From an uncultured Bacteroidota bacterium (GTDB lineage: Bacteria > Bacteroidota > Bacteroidia > Bacteroidales > P3): a DNA stretch of 48,916 nucleotides. The DNA lies in assembly GCA_902784465.1 (NCBI GenBank), contig CACZUZ010000011.1:1-48916 (forward strand). The letters run 5' to 3'. A program made the translations under genes and the position numbers. The notes beneath the pieces were generated by a model. It was not told where the DNA came from, ran no database searches, and saw only the letters and a list, made by a program, of their open reading frames with translations. Of the stretch, positions 16,481 through 25,052 are shown piece by piece; the stretch's first letter is position 1; every line of letters begins with the position of its first letter.

Positions 16481-16488
16481 TACTTTTG
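16481..16488 (+). promoter_or_regulatory. -7 box TACTTTTG upstream of the 131-aa gene
   Basis: TACTTTTG matches the Bacteroidota -7 consensus. An ATTG at 16455-16458, 22 nt upstream, may act as a weak -33 element. The leader to the start at 16685 would be nearly 200 nt. It contains a stretch with repeated ATTCG/ACACG words of the kind found in intergenic DNA. Confidence 0.45.
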
Positions 16489-16684
16489 CACTCGGATTTC
16501 GAAAAGAACGAACACGAATTGCCCGGATGGACACGGATAGATAATTCGCCTGATTCGAAAGATTCGTGGTCGGAAAGAAACCCAGAGTTCAATTTTTTTA
16601 TTAACCCGAGTGATGTGAGTGAAGAGAGTCTTGCAAGTGAAAATGGCCAATCTTTTCGCTCCTTCCTCACAAAACTCATTATTT

Positions 16685-17080
16685 ATGGAGATTAAAATCC
16701 AAATTAACGAAGAAAGAGTCGCCAACGTCAACGGCATGATGACCTTCGGCAAGACAGACAATGGACAGCACGTCCTCGATTTCAAGGCCACCGAGTATGT
16801 GGAGGTGCCCGCCTTTATCGCCAACTGCCTCGTGCAGGGCATGACCGACGGCAACGTCTACATCACCGAGACGGCAGCATTCACGGCAGGTAAGCGCAAC
16901 CCGCGTGTCTTCGACGGCAAGTTCATCACTTTCACCCGCAGGGATAACGGCAGCCTCAGGGCGAATTTCAAGGAATTGCCGATAGGCCCTGATTTCAACA
17001 TCTACCGCTACGCTACTGGAGTGTTCAGCGAACTCATTCGGGCACTCCGAGGCCTCTTAGGAAAGGAAGCAACCAAGTAA
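16685..17080 (+). CDS. Hypothetical 131-aa protein
   Basis: The ATG at 16685 is chosen because the 22 residues before it, reading from 16619, look non-coding and AT-rich. The product is beta-rich (KIQINEERVANVNGMMTFG, GKFITFTRRDNGSLRANF) and ends in a helical, basic tail (LIRALRGLLGKEATK). I do not recognise the family. It lies just upstream of the DUF3987-like gene across a hairpin-forming spacer, an arrangement that suggests the two belong to one small accessory unit. The DNA is GC-rich compared with the dnd island. Confidence 0.6.
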   Translation: MEIKIQINEERVANVNGMMTFGKTDNGQHVLDFKATEYVEVPAFIANCLVQGMTDGNVYITETAAFTAGKRNPRVFDGKFITFTRRDNGSLRANFKELPIGPDFNIYRYATGVFSELIRALRGLLGKEATK

Positions 17081-17097
17081 CCCAACCCATCGCCTAA

Positions 17098-17246
17098 TCT
17101 TACACCTTACAGTCTTACAATTGAAAAATGGATTACATTACCCTCTCTTTAATAATATATAAATACTTAATATATAGATAGATATATATAGATATAAAGA
17201 GTAAGGAACCCACAAAAATCGAAATGTAAGACTGTAAGCTGTAAGA
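17098..17246. repeat. 25-bp near-perfect inverted repeat flanking an AT-rich core
   Basis: The arms at 17098-17122 and 17222-17246 match at 23 of 25 positions and are built from CTTACA/TGTAAG words (CTTACAGTCTTACA in the left arm). A second, shorter pairing inside (CTCTCTTTA / TAAAGAG) nests within it, enclosing about 60 nt of TATA-rich sequence. It lies in the spacer between the 131-aa and DUF3987-like genes. It could fold as a long hairpin, act as a protein-binding site, or be a MITE-like insertion. Confidence 0.7.
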
Positions 17247-17284
17247 TTTCAGAAACAGTTTTTTACCTAAAAAGCAAAGAAACA

Positions 17285-18589
17285 ATGAAATACGATATCA
17301 CCAAACCCAAAGCACCCCAGATGCCAACCCTCGGAAAAGGCATCGAATGCATCAAAATCCTCCTCTCACAGGCCTCAAAAGACATGCACGAACCCCTCGT
17401 TCCGATGCTCTTCCCCATACTTGGCGCCCATATAAGCGGTTCTGAATTTCAGTACCCCGACCTCAGTTGGAAGGAGCCTTGTGGCCAAATGGCAAACCTT
17501 GTTGCCGATTCGGGTGGCAATAAAGGTCAATTGTCAAACATCGTCGAAGCCATCTGCCGCGACTTCCGCCAGCACGACGAGGAGGAGCTGAAGAAGCTCG
17601 TCGAGTGGCAGCGCCAGATGAAGACCAAGAGCGCCAACAAGGAGAAACCCGCCCGTCCCGATGTGGCATTCTGGTTCCCGCCCTCGGACGTCACCTCGGC
17701 AGCCTTCCTCCAAAACGCAATGGCTTGCGAAGCCCTCGGCGAACGCACCCAGTACCTCAATATGCCCGAGGTCGAGATGGCCGACCGTATGTGCGGTGGT
17801 CACCGCCAGATAAGCCAGATGCTCCGCAACATCTACGACCGCCAACGCGCCGGAGCCCTCCGTGCCACAGCCGACGGCGTCACCGGCAACCCCATCCTCC
17901 GCGCCAACCTGACCATCTCGAGTACACCATTCGCCACTCGTCGCTTCTACAAGAACGACCTCTTCAACGGCACCTTCGGCCGCATGGTCTTCTCCTACAA
18001 GGCACGCACCAGCCGAGACGGCCGCATACCACGACAGGGCAAGTATACCGATGAATTCTATCGGAAACTTGACGAGTACCTTGTGCGCCTCGACATTTGC
18101 AAAGGACGTTTCGTGATCAACCCTTTGAATAAGCTGACCGACCAACTGGCTGCGGATATGGCATCGCTGGCTGACCTCACCGATGACGATGTGCTGTGGG
18201 ATGCCTCGAAGCGTGCGCTCGTGTCGGCATGGAAGGCGGGCTGCGTGATGTGGGTGCTCAACAACCAGATCAGGACGCGCCCGATGGGCGAGGTGGTGGA
18301 ATGGCTTGTCTATCACGACCTCTGGAGCAAGATGCAGATCTTCTCCGACCTGCTGAAAGAGGGCGACATCAGCACCACCGAGGCTCAGCGTCGCGGCCCG
18401 AAGAATATGCTCGACAGCCTGCCCAACACCTTCAATATTGCCCAGCTTGAAGCACTACGGGTCGAACTTGGCAAGGACAAGGAGGGTGCCAGCAACCAAA
18501 TTTACAAGTGGGTGTTCCGGAAATTCATCACCCTCGACCCAGCCACAGGGCTTTATTCCAAAACCGATGATTACCTGAAGGGGAATTGA
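17285..18589 (+). CDS. DUF3987-like / primase-associated protein
   Basis: This 434-aa protein resembles the DUF3987-type proteins common in Bacteroidota accessory regions, which often sit beside a VirE-like or CHC2 primase gene. I see no intact P-loop in it: the region around residue 75 (LVADSGGNKGQL) looks like a degraded GxxGxGK. A conserved-looking segment, RANLTISSTPFATRRFYKND, lies near 205-225. The C-terminal third is helical. A stub of a primase-like gene follows it at 18623. The stop codon lies inside a heptanucleotide tandem array. Its role may be in replication of a lost mobile element; this is inference. Confidence 0.55.
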   Translation: MKYDITKPKAPQMPTLGKGIECIKILLSQASKDMHEPLVPMLFPILGAHISGSEFQYPDLSWKEPCGQMANLVADSGGNKGQLSNIVEAICRDFRQHDEEELKKLVEWQRQMKTKSANKEKPARPDVAFWFPPSDVTSAAFLQNAMACEALGERTQYLNMPEVEMADRMCGGHRQISQMLRNIYDRQRAGALRATADGVTGNPILRANLTISSTPFATRRFYKNDLFNGTFGRMVFSYKARTSRDGRIPRQGKYTDEFYRKLDEYLVRLDICKGRFVINPLNKLTDQLAADMASLADLTDDDVLWDASKRALVSAWKAGCVMWVLNNQIRTRPMGEVVEWLVYHDLWSKMQIFSDLLKEGDISTTEAQRRGPKNMLDSLPNTFNIAQLEALRVELGKDKEGASNQIYKWVFRKFITLDPATGLYSKTDDYLKGN

Positions 18590-18611
18590 TAATTGATAAT
18601 TGATAATTGAA
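18584..18611 (+). repeat. Heptanucleotide tandem array (AATTGAT x4)
   Basis: Four units of AATTGAT (the last one AATTGAA) run from inside the stop codon of the DUF3987-like gene to just before the next start. It is one of several 7-9 nt arrays in this window. Confidence 0.85.
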
Positions 18612-18622
18612 AAATGATAATT

Positions 18623-18724
18623 ATGGATAAGCAACAGATTCAACAGCTTCGCGGCCTCCCCATCGAGGGGGTCGCGGAGCAGAACACCCGCGACCCGCGC
18701 GGGTGTTTCTGTTTTGCTGGTTGA
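18623..18724 (+). pseudogene. Stub of a CHC2-type primase-like gene
   Basis: The frame begins MDKQQIQQLRGLPIEGVAE, resembling the start of CHC2 zinc-finger primase-like proteins that follow DUF3987-like genes in Bacteroidota. After about 19 residues the resemblance ends: the sequence runs into the arms of a GC-rich hairpin and stops after 33 codons. The rest of the gene has been deleted. Confidence 0.45.
18683..18714 (+). terminator. GC-rich hairpin AACACCCGCG/CGCGGGTGTT
   Basis: A perfect 10-bp stem (18683-18692 and 18698-18707) with a 5-nt loop is followed by TCTGTTTT. It lies between the primase stub and hypB and would end transcription from the left. Confidence 0.65.
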
Positions 18725-18817
18725 CCATCAAGACACGGTGGCTAAGATATAATATTTTGTATGCGTTTGAGTGCTGCACAATAATTTGTCAGGAACCGCG
18801 TTAGATAACACAAATAT

Positions 18818-19504
18818 ATGACAGAGTGCATCATGGATGAATTGCGTATCATAGAAATAAAGAAGAGCGTCTTCGCTGACAACGACAGGGATGCTAACCT
18901 CCTGCGCGAAGAACTCAAACAGCAGGGCGTGTTCCTGCTGAATCTGATGTCGGCACCGGGGAGCGGCAAGACTACCACATTGATACAGACCATCAACCGC
19001 CTGAAAGAGCGCCTGCGGGTGGCCGTCATGGAAGCCGACATCGACAGCGATGTCGATGCCCGCAAGATGAAGGAGACCACGGGTGTTGAATCCATCCAGC
19101 TTCACACGGGCGGCATGTGCCATCTCGACGCGGAGATGACCCGGCAGGGATTGGCTGCCCTCAGCCTGGAAAAGACCGACCTCGTCATTCTGGAGAATGT
19201 GGGCAACCTGGTGTGTCCGGCCGAGTTCGACACCGGCAGCAGCGCCAACGCGATGATTCTCTCCGTGCCGGAAGGCGACGACAAGCCGCTGAAATACCCG
19301 TTGATGTTCTCGGTCTGCGACCTTGTGCTCATCAACAAGACCGATGTAATGCCCTATTTCGACTTCGACCTCGAACGTTGCAAACAGAACATCCTCATGC
19401 GCAATCCCAAGGCCACCATCATCCCCATCAGCGCCAAAACCGGCGAAGGAATCGATGACTTTGCGCAATGGCTTGTCAACGAGGTTCAGAACTGGAAAAA
19501 ATAA
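18818..19504 (+). CDS. hypB: Hydrogenase/nickel maturation GTPase HypB
   Basis: HypB is a SIMIBI-class GTPase that, with HypA, delivers nickel to [NiFe]-hydrogenase and in some bacteria to urease. The P-loop APGSGKTT is at residues 46-53, after an N-terminal helix region. EADIDSDVDARK forms the switch I region, TGGMCHLD contains the conserved Cys-His pair at the metal-binding dimer interface, and NKTD gives guanine specificity near 167-170. There is no N-terminal His-rich nickel-storage tail. At 228 aa the size is normal. A second start at 18833 is possible. hypB heads a cluster containing a Fe-S flavoprotein and hypA but no hydrogenase structural gene within the window. Confidence 0.92.
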   Translation: MTECIMDELRIIEIKKSVFADNDRDANLLREELKQQGVFLLNLMSAPGSGKTTTLIQTINRLKERLRVAVMEADIDSDVDARKMKETTGVESIQLHTGGMCHLDAEMTRQGLAALSLEKTDLVILENVGNLVCPAEFDTGSSANAMILSVPEGDDKPLKYPLMFSVCDLVLINKTDVMPYFDFDLERCKQNILMRNPKATIIPISAKTGEGIDDFAQWLVNEVQNWKK

Positions 19505-19532
19505 TTTTCAATTTTCATTTTTCATTTTTAAA
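19505..19532 (+). repeat. Heptanucleotide tandem array (TTTTCAW x4)
   Basis: Three units TTTTCAA/TTTTCAT and a diverged fourth, TTTTAAA, fill the spacer between the hypB stop and the flavoprotein start. It is the same size class as the arrays at 18584 and 38050. Confidence 0.75.
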
Positions 19533-19541
19533 TTTCACGCC

Positions 19542-22434
19542 ATGCCAGAGATGTCCACTAAGTTTGTCCCCAAACACAAGGGAGACAAAAACCCGAATCC
19601 GAAACTCATCAAATTCGTCAAACACGTCACTGACCGTGTGCCCGGCAAAATCAAGATGACCACCGACGACCCCGAATATTGGGGTCTGGCATGTATCTTT
19701 GAGGATGAGATGGACGACACTACCCGCGAAGCTTCGCTCGACTTGCTCTTAGACATGCTGCTACGAAGCCCACTCAAGGTACGCGAACACCGCACATACC
19801 AACTGCTCCACGAGTGGAACGCAAAGAAGCACTACACGCCCGACGATGCCTCGTTCGACGAACTGCTCGACAAGTTGGCCTGGTTTGGCATGCTGGAATA
19901 CGACTACGGCGACCACTACACCAAGGAGGGTCCCGTGGCCGGCACTTCGTTTGAACGCAAAGACCGCATCTACTGGGTGCCCATGTTCGTGCCCGGCAGC
20001 GCCGAGTACACCAATATGAACGTGGAGCTGATGGACCGCCACCCCGAACTGGCGATGTTCTTCGAGCGCATGACCTTCCTGCCGCTGGAGAAGGTCACCC
20101 CGATGGTCCCGATGGGCGGTAGCGGCATCGGCATGCATGTCATCCCCGTGGAGAAGGCCATCTCGATGCAGAACGAGACCGCCGACATCGAGCATATCTC
20201 CTACTGGCTGAAACGCTACGAGGGACATCTGGCGGTGGGCATCTGCTCCTGCCGCTACGGAAGGAAGAAACTCGACGAAGGCTGCGCCGACGACTACCGC
20301 GACTGGTGCATCGGTGTGGGCGACATGGCCGACTACCTCATCGAGACCCAGCGCGGACACGCCATCTCATACGACGAGGCCATGAATATCCTCAAGATAG
20401 CCGAGGACAACGGTTTCGTCCACCAAGTGACCAATATCGACGGCGAGGGCAAGATATTCGCCATCTGCAACTGCAACGTCAAGATATGCAATGCCCTGCG
20501 CACGTCGCAACTCTTCAATACCCCAACCTCTCGCGCAGCGCATACGTGGCCAAAGTGGAGCCTAAGAACTGCGTGGCCTGTGGCCGCTGCGTGGAGTACT
20601 GCCCCGCCGGCGCCGTCCGTTTGGGTCAGAAACTCTGCACCAAACATGGCGAACAGAGCTACCCCAAACAACAACTCCCCGATGCCGCCAAGTGGGGCAA
20701 GGAGAAGTGGGACGAGGACTACCGCGACAAGAACCGCATCAACTGCTATCCGACGGGAACAGCGCCATGCAAGATCGCCTGTCCGGCGCATATCGCCGTG
20801 CAGGGCTACCTGAAGAAAGCCGCCGAAGGGAATTACCGCGAGGCTCTTGAACTTATCAAACGCGAGAGCCCCTTCCCTGCCGTCTGCGGACGTGTGTGCA
20901 ACCACCGCTGCGAGGATGCCTGCACCCGTGGCACCATCGACCAGCCCATCGCCATCGACGCCGTTAAGAAATTCATCGCCGAACAGGACCTCAACGAGGA
21001 ACACCGTTTCGTGCCGGAAATCAACATCGCCTCCAGCGTCCTCAAACACTGGGAGGAGAAGATCGCCATCATCGGCGGCGGCCCCGCGGGACTGAGCTGC
21101 GCCTATTACCTCGCCACTATGGGCTACAAGCCCACGGTGTTTGAGAAGAACGACATCCCCGGCGGCATGCTGCAATACGGAATACCGTCGTACAAACTCG
21201 ACAAGGCCGTCATCAAGGCCGAGATAGACATCATGCGCGAGATAGGTGTGGAGATTCGCACCGGCGTGGAGGTGGGCAAAAACATCACCATCCAGCAGCT
21301 GCGCGAGGAAGGATATAAAGGATTCTATGTCGCCATCGGCTGTCAGGGAGGCCGCTTGCCCGGCATCCCCGGCGAGAAACTCACGGGTGTCACCACGGCC
21401 ATTGACTTCCTGCACGAGGCCAACTGTGGCGGAAGGGAGGTGGAAGGACGTGTAGTCGTTGTCGGCGGTGGCAATGTCGCCATCGACGCTGCCCGCGTTG
21501 CCAAGCGTGGCGGAGCCGCAGAGGTTACCATGCTTTCGTTGGAGACCGAGGATATCATGCCAGCCTCTTTAGAGGAGCGTCGCGAGGCCCGCGAGGACGG
21601 CATTGTCATCAACCCTGGCTGGGGACCGAAAGAGTTGCTGGGAGAAACGGAGAACGGAGAACGGAAAACGGAAAACGGAGAACGGAAAACGGAGAACGGA
21701 AAACGGAGAACGGAAAGGTGAGAGGGATTGTGTTTAAGCACTGCACCTCTGTGTTCGACGAGCAGCACCGCTTCGTGCCAAAATACGACGAGAACGACAC
21801 CATCACTCTCGATGCCGACCTCGTCATCTTCGCCATCGGCCAGACCGTTGTCCTGAACGACCTGCTGAAAGATACCAAGGTGGAATTCACTCGCGGGGTG
21901 TACCCCGTAGCCGACAAGCTGACCTACCAGACGGCTGAACCCGACATCTTTGTTGGCGGCGACTGCTACAGCGGTCCCAAGTTTGCCATCGATGCCATCG
22001 CCGCGGGCCATGAGGCTGCCGAGAGCCTCCACCGCTACGTGCAGGGCGGACACATGACCATAGGCCGCAACCGCCGCGACTTCATCGAACTTAACAAGGA
22101 CGACATCGTGGTGGATAGCTACGACAATGGTTCCCGACAGATAGAGGGCGTGACGGAACAGCCCGACAAGTTCCGCGAGTACATGCAGACCCTCAGCGAG
22201 GAGCAGGTGAAGAAAGAGACGGCGCGCTGCCTCTCGTGTGGAGCCTCCGTGGTTGACGAGAACCGCTGCATCGGCTGCGGCATCTGCACCACCAAGTGCG
22301 CCTTCGACGCCATCCACCTCTTCCGCGACCATCCCGAAGCCAGCATCATGCGCACCTCCGAGGACAAGTTCAGCGGCATCCTGCCCTACATGCTCAAACG
22401 CACCGGAAAAATAATTTTTAGCAAGAAAGACTGA
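19542..22434 (+). pseudogene. Fe-S/FAD NAD(P)H oxidoreductase (GltD-like), broken into three frames
   Basis: Segments 19542-20523, 20522-21721 and 21718-22434 together encode one long protein. In order they give: a novel N-terminal part with Cys clusters (CSCRYGRKKLDEGC and CNCNVKIC); a 4Fe-4S motif CVACGRCVEYCPAG; a GltD-like Fe-S region (CGRVCNHRCEDAC); an FAD fold (IGGGPAGLSCAYYLA); an NADPH fold (VVVGGGNVAIDAARVA); the closing FAD motif (VGGDCYSGPK); and a C-terminal 4Fe-4S motif CIGCGICTTKC. The first break is a missing base in the C run at 20521-20524: one extra C gives FNTPNLSRSAYVAK. The second is a 10-unit heptanucleotide array (21647-21716) that leaves the frame off by one; the TGA and a GTG start overlap there. 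Such proteins oxidise NAD(P)H and reduce ferredoxin-like partners. It could be a pseudogene, a phase-variable gene or an assembly error. Confidence 0.85.
21647..21716 (+). repeat. Ten-unit heptanucleotide array inside the flavoprotein gene
   Basis: Ten units of ACGGAGA or ACGGAAA run head to tail. Seventy bases is not a multiple of three. Reading two units would give ENGKVRGIVFK, the likely ancestral sequence, so 2, 5, 8 or 11 units are in frame and the present 10 are not. The frame closes with TGA at 21719-21721, overlapping a GTG at 21718 that opens the downstream frame. Confidence 0.9.
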
Positions 22435-22775
22435 TGCACGAGCTAGGCATAGTGTTCTATATCATCCGCGATGTGAAGCAGGTGGCCGAGGAAAACCACG
22501 TGGAGCATGTGGCCTCCGTGGTGATGGACATCGGCGAGGTATCCACCGTGATGCCGCATCTGCTCAGCGACTGCTGGCGATGGGCTGCCGACAAAGAGCC
22601 CATGCTGCAGGGCTGTGAGTCGGAGGTGAACACCATCCCCGCCGTCACCTGGTGCGACGGATGCAAGAGCGAATATCCCACCGTGGCGCACGGTCGTACA
22701 TGTCCCCGCTGCGGAAGTGAGAATACCTGGCTTTTGCGAGGCAACGAAGTAGAAATCAAAGAAATAAAAGTATAA
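22434..22775 (+). CDS. hypA: Nickel/hydrogenase maturation protein HypA
   Basis: HypA is a small zinc protein that binds nickel through its N-terminal His and hands it to the target enzyme together with HypB. The sequence starts MHELGIV, with the nickel ligand His2 and Glu3 in place. It carries the two zinc-binding pairs WCDGC and CPRC. At 113 aa it is standard length. Its ATG overlaps by one base the TGA of the flavoprotein gene, so the two are translationally coupled. Confidence 0.93.
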   Translation: MHELGIVFYIIRDVKQVAEENHVEHVASVVMDIGEVSTVMPHLLSDCWRWAADKEPMLQGCESEVNTIPAVTWCDGCKSEYPTVAHGRTCPRCGSENTWLLRGNEVEIKEIKV

Positions 22776-22779
22776 AATT

Positions 22780-23139
22780 ATGGCTTGCTTTATAGTACCA
22801 ATGACACAGGCGATAGCCACAACGGTTATCCGTAAAAGTGCACTCAAACAATCAGACACTCAAACAATCAAGCAATCAGACTCTCCGCTGATGCTCCATG
22901 TGCCGGCATTGGAGAAGATGCTCTGGGGCGGAACGGTGATGCTCATCGTAGACCACATCATCAATGGGGAGGTCACATGGAAATATCCCTTCTTCACAGC
23001 CCTCACCGAGACTGGCGGCGTCGGGGTGATGCTCCGCGAGATGCTCACCGTCGGCCTACCAATGTCGGTGGTCCTCACCCTCGTATGGATAGGCTACTCC
23101 TTGCTGAAAGAGAGAAACACTCAAACATTAACACATTAA
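22780..23139 (+). CDS. Small membrane protein of the hyp cluster
   Basis: This 119-aa protein has an N-terminal segment MACFIVPMTQAIATTVIRK and two hydrophobic helices (about 48-62 and 87-108). Family unknown. Residues about 22-36 (LKQSDTQTIKQSDS) are encoded by a 40-bp octanucleotide-like array (22845-22884), which may be a later insertion in the loop before the first helix. It starts 4 nt after hypA and ends 13 nt before the DUF5692-like gene, again across a short array. It probably forms a membrane complex with the DUF5692-like protein. Confidence 0.65.
   Translation: MACFIVPMTQAIATTVIRKSALKQSDTQTIKQSDSPLMLHVPALEKMLWGGTVMLIVDHIINGEVTWKYPFFTALTETGGVGVMLREMLTVGLPMSVVLTLVWIGYSLLKERNTQTLTH
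22845..22884 (+). repeat. Octanucleotide-period array inside the small membrane gene
   Basis: Five 8-nt units (CAAACAAT, CAGACACT, CAAACAAT, CAAGCAAT, CAGACTCT) encode the odd polar loop of the 119-aa protein. Forty bases is not a multiple of three, so growth or loss of a unit would shift the frame. Confidence 0.6.
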
Positions 23140-23148
23140 CACATTCAA
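23125..23148 (+). repeat. Octanucleotide array (ACATTAAC x2-3)
   Basis: ACATTAAC occurs twice followed by a diverged third unit, ACATTCAA. The array covers the stop codon of the small membrane gene and the spacer to the next start at 23153. Confidence 0.65.
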
Positions 23149-23152
23149 AATT

Positions 23153-24244
23153 ATGTTTTTTCAAGTTTATGGGGCTAGTGCCCTTATCAAATGGGGAATG
23201 CTGCTTGTCGTGCTGGCAGGCCTGATTCTCTGGAATGAATTTGCCCGTCGCACCAAGATGGGCGGTGCCATCACCTTCTTCGTCATCCCCGTGCTGCTGA
23301 CGGTCTATTTTGTGGCCATCGCCATTGGGGCGCGCAGCGGTGCCGAATGGGCGGTGAACAACCAGACCCACATCTACATGAACGGCTGGTTCCACTATGC
23401 CAAACTCTATGCCGCATTGACGGGCTGCATTGGCTTTATGATGATCAAGTACAAATGGGGAATCGGTTCCAAGCATTGGTTCAAGCCCTTCCCCTTCGTC
23501 ATTGTGGCCATCAACATCCTTATCGCCGTGGCCTCCGACTTCGAGAGCGCCATCATGGGCTGGAACAAATGGTGGCTCAGCAGCGAGGGCGTGTGGCTCT
23601 TCGGCGGCTGGCACAACGTCTTCAACGGCGTCGCCGGTATCCTCAACATCTTCTGTATGACCGCCTGGTGGAACGTCTACGCCTCCAAGGACAAGAAGGA
23701 CATGATTTGGGCCGACATGACATGGGTCTACATCGTCATCTACGACATCTGGAACTTCGCCTACACCTACAACTGCCTACCCACCCACAGTTGGTACTGC
23801 GGCGTCGCCCTGCTGCTCGCTCCCACGGTGGCAGCCCTGCTGTGGAACCGCGGCGGTTGGATTCAGAACCGCGCCAACACCCTGGCCATCTGGTGCATGT
23901 TCGCTCAGGTGTTCCCCCTCTTCCAGGAGACCTTCAAGGATGGCCGCCAGTGGTTTAGCTGGGCTGTACTGCCCGTGCAGTACCCCGAAGGTGTGGAGAC
24001 CGTCAAGCAGCTCTATGAGGTCGCCGGAGGTGAAGCCGCCGCTGTGGGCACCACCGTCGACACCGTAGCCGCCAACCCGACAATGATGACCGTCATCAGC
24101 GCACTCGCAATTGTGACCAACATCATCGCCCTCACCTACATCATCTGCGTGTCGAAGAAGCGCCACATCAACCCCTACAAGGAGGATGTCTTCATCAACC
24201 AGAAGTACTACAAAGACGCAATGGCCCGCGCCGTTGTCGATTGA
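23153..24244 (+). CDS. DUF5692-like integral membrane protein
   Basis: This 363-aa polytopic membrane protein has about eight hydrophobic segments, rich in Trp and Tyr (for example WGMLLVVLAGLILWNEFARR at the N-terminus). The pattern fits the DUF5692 family as I recall it, whose function is not known. It lies last in the hypB / Fe-S flavoprotein / hypA / small membrane gene cluster and ends before a strong terminator. The context suggests a membrane partner of a redox or nickel-dependent process. That is inference. The start at 23153 follows the small array. Confidence 0.7.
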   Translation: MFFQVYGASALIKWGMLLVVLAGLILWNEFARRTKMGGAITFFVIPVLLTVYFVAIAIGARSGAEWAVNNQTHIYMNGWFHYAKLYAALTGCIGFMMIKYKWGIGSKHWFKPFPFVIVAINILIAVASDFESAIMGWNKWWLSSEGVWLFGGWHNVFNGVAGILNIFCMTAWWNVYASKDKKDMIWADMTWVYIVIYDIWNFAYTYNCLPTHSWYCGVALLLAPTVAALLWNRGGWIQNRANTLAIWCMFAQVFPLFQETFKDGRQWFSWAVLPVQYPEGVETVKQLYEVAGGEAAAVGTTVDTVAANPTMMTVISALAIVTNIIALTYIICVSKKRHINPYKEDVFINQKYYKDAMARAVVD

Positions 24245-24277
24245 GCCAACCTTATTGACTGAAAGATAGTCCAGGAA

Positions 24278-24319
24278 AGAGATGGGACAGGGAAGCATTC
24301 CCCTGTCCCATCTCTTTTT
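24278..24319. terminator. 15-bp perfect stem terminator after the hyp cluster
   Basis: AGAGATGGGACAGGG (24278-24292) pairs with CCCTGTCCCATCTCT (24301-24315) around an 8-nt loop, followed by a T-run. It separates the hyp cluster from the leftward antirepressor remnant and could also serve the latter. Confidence 0.92.
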
Positions 24320-24357
24320 ATCATAATACTTTCAGTTGGTTTTATTTTGTAACCAAC

Positions 24358-25052
24358 TCATTGTTCATCTGCTGGTAGTTCCTGCACATCCTCTGCCGGA
24401 GGCAGAAAGTCAGCAGCCTTGGCGGGAGAAATCACCGAATGACCCACTTGAGCCTCCAATTTCTTGCGTGCATCACCGGCAATCTTGCTGCCCTGACGAG
24501 CAACCTCCACACTGGCCTGGAAGCCTTTCGGGTTGCGCGCCTTGCTAATCTCGGTAGCAGATGCCTCAGCCAACGTATTCAGAGCCAGCTCGATGTTGGT
24601 CATATTGTCCCGTAGGTTCTCCTTATGCAAGCCTTTGAACTGTTTGTACTGTATGGTGGTCTTGCCACTCCAGCCACGAGTGATGATGTCTGTCAAGCCG
24701 CCACTTGAGCCATCCACTGCTTGAACGGTTCAGCCTTAGCTGATGGGATAGCCTGCACAATACGGAATAACTGCTCCGTATTGGCTGCCAATGTCTTGCG
24801 AGGTTTCCCAGTTTTTGTAAGCATTGTTATCTGGGGACAATTTGTCCCCATGTAAGCCTTCAATTGCGGTTCACGTTTGCGCATCTTCTTCAAGTAGTCT
24901 GTTGGGTCTTTGCTGTCAGTGAGCACTTCTACTACATCAACCACACTAAAGAACCATTCTTGCAATTCGTCATCCCATACGGTACGGACTTTCTTTTCTT
25001 CAAACAGTTGTATCTGATGCTTCTGGGTCATAACGTCAAAATATATTTTCAC
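24358..25052 (-). pseudogene. Bro-N/phage antirepressor, internal deletion
   Basis: The 5' frame (25052-24693) encodes a Bro-N-type domain: VRTVWDDELQEWFFSVVDVV, then LKKMRKREPQLK and a stop after EPFKQWMAQVAA. The second frame (24717-24358) encodes the usual C-terminal part: LTDIITRGWSGKTTIQYKQF, then ENLRDNMTNIEL. In intact relatives a segment of some 40-50 residues joins these two parts. It is absent here and the junction is out of frame. It is the wreck of a phage-related antirepressor or DNA-damage-inducible D-like protein. Confidence 0.82.

Noticed and set aside
16619-16684. Upstream start for the 131-aa gene
   Set aside because: The extra 22 residues come from AT-rich leader sequence; the ATG at 16685 begins the coherent beta-rich protein.
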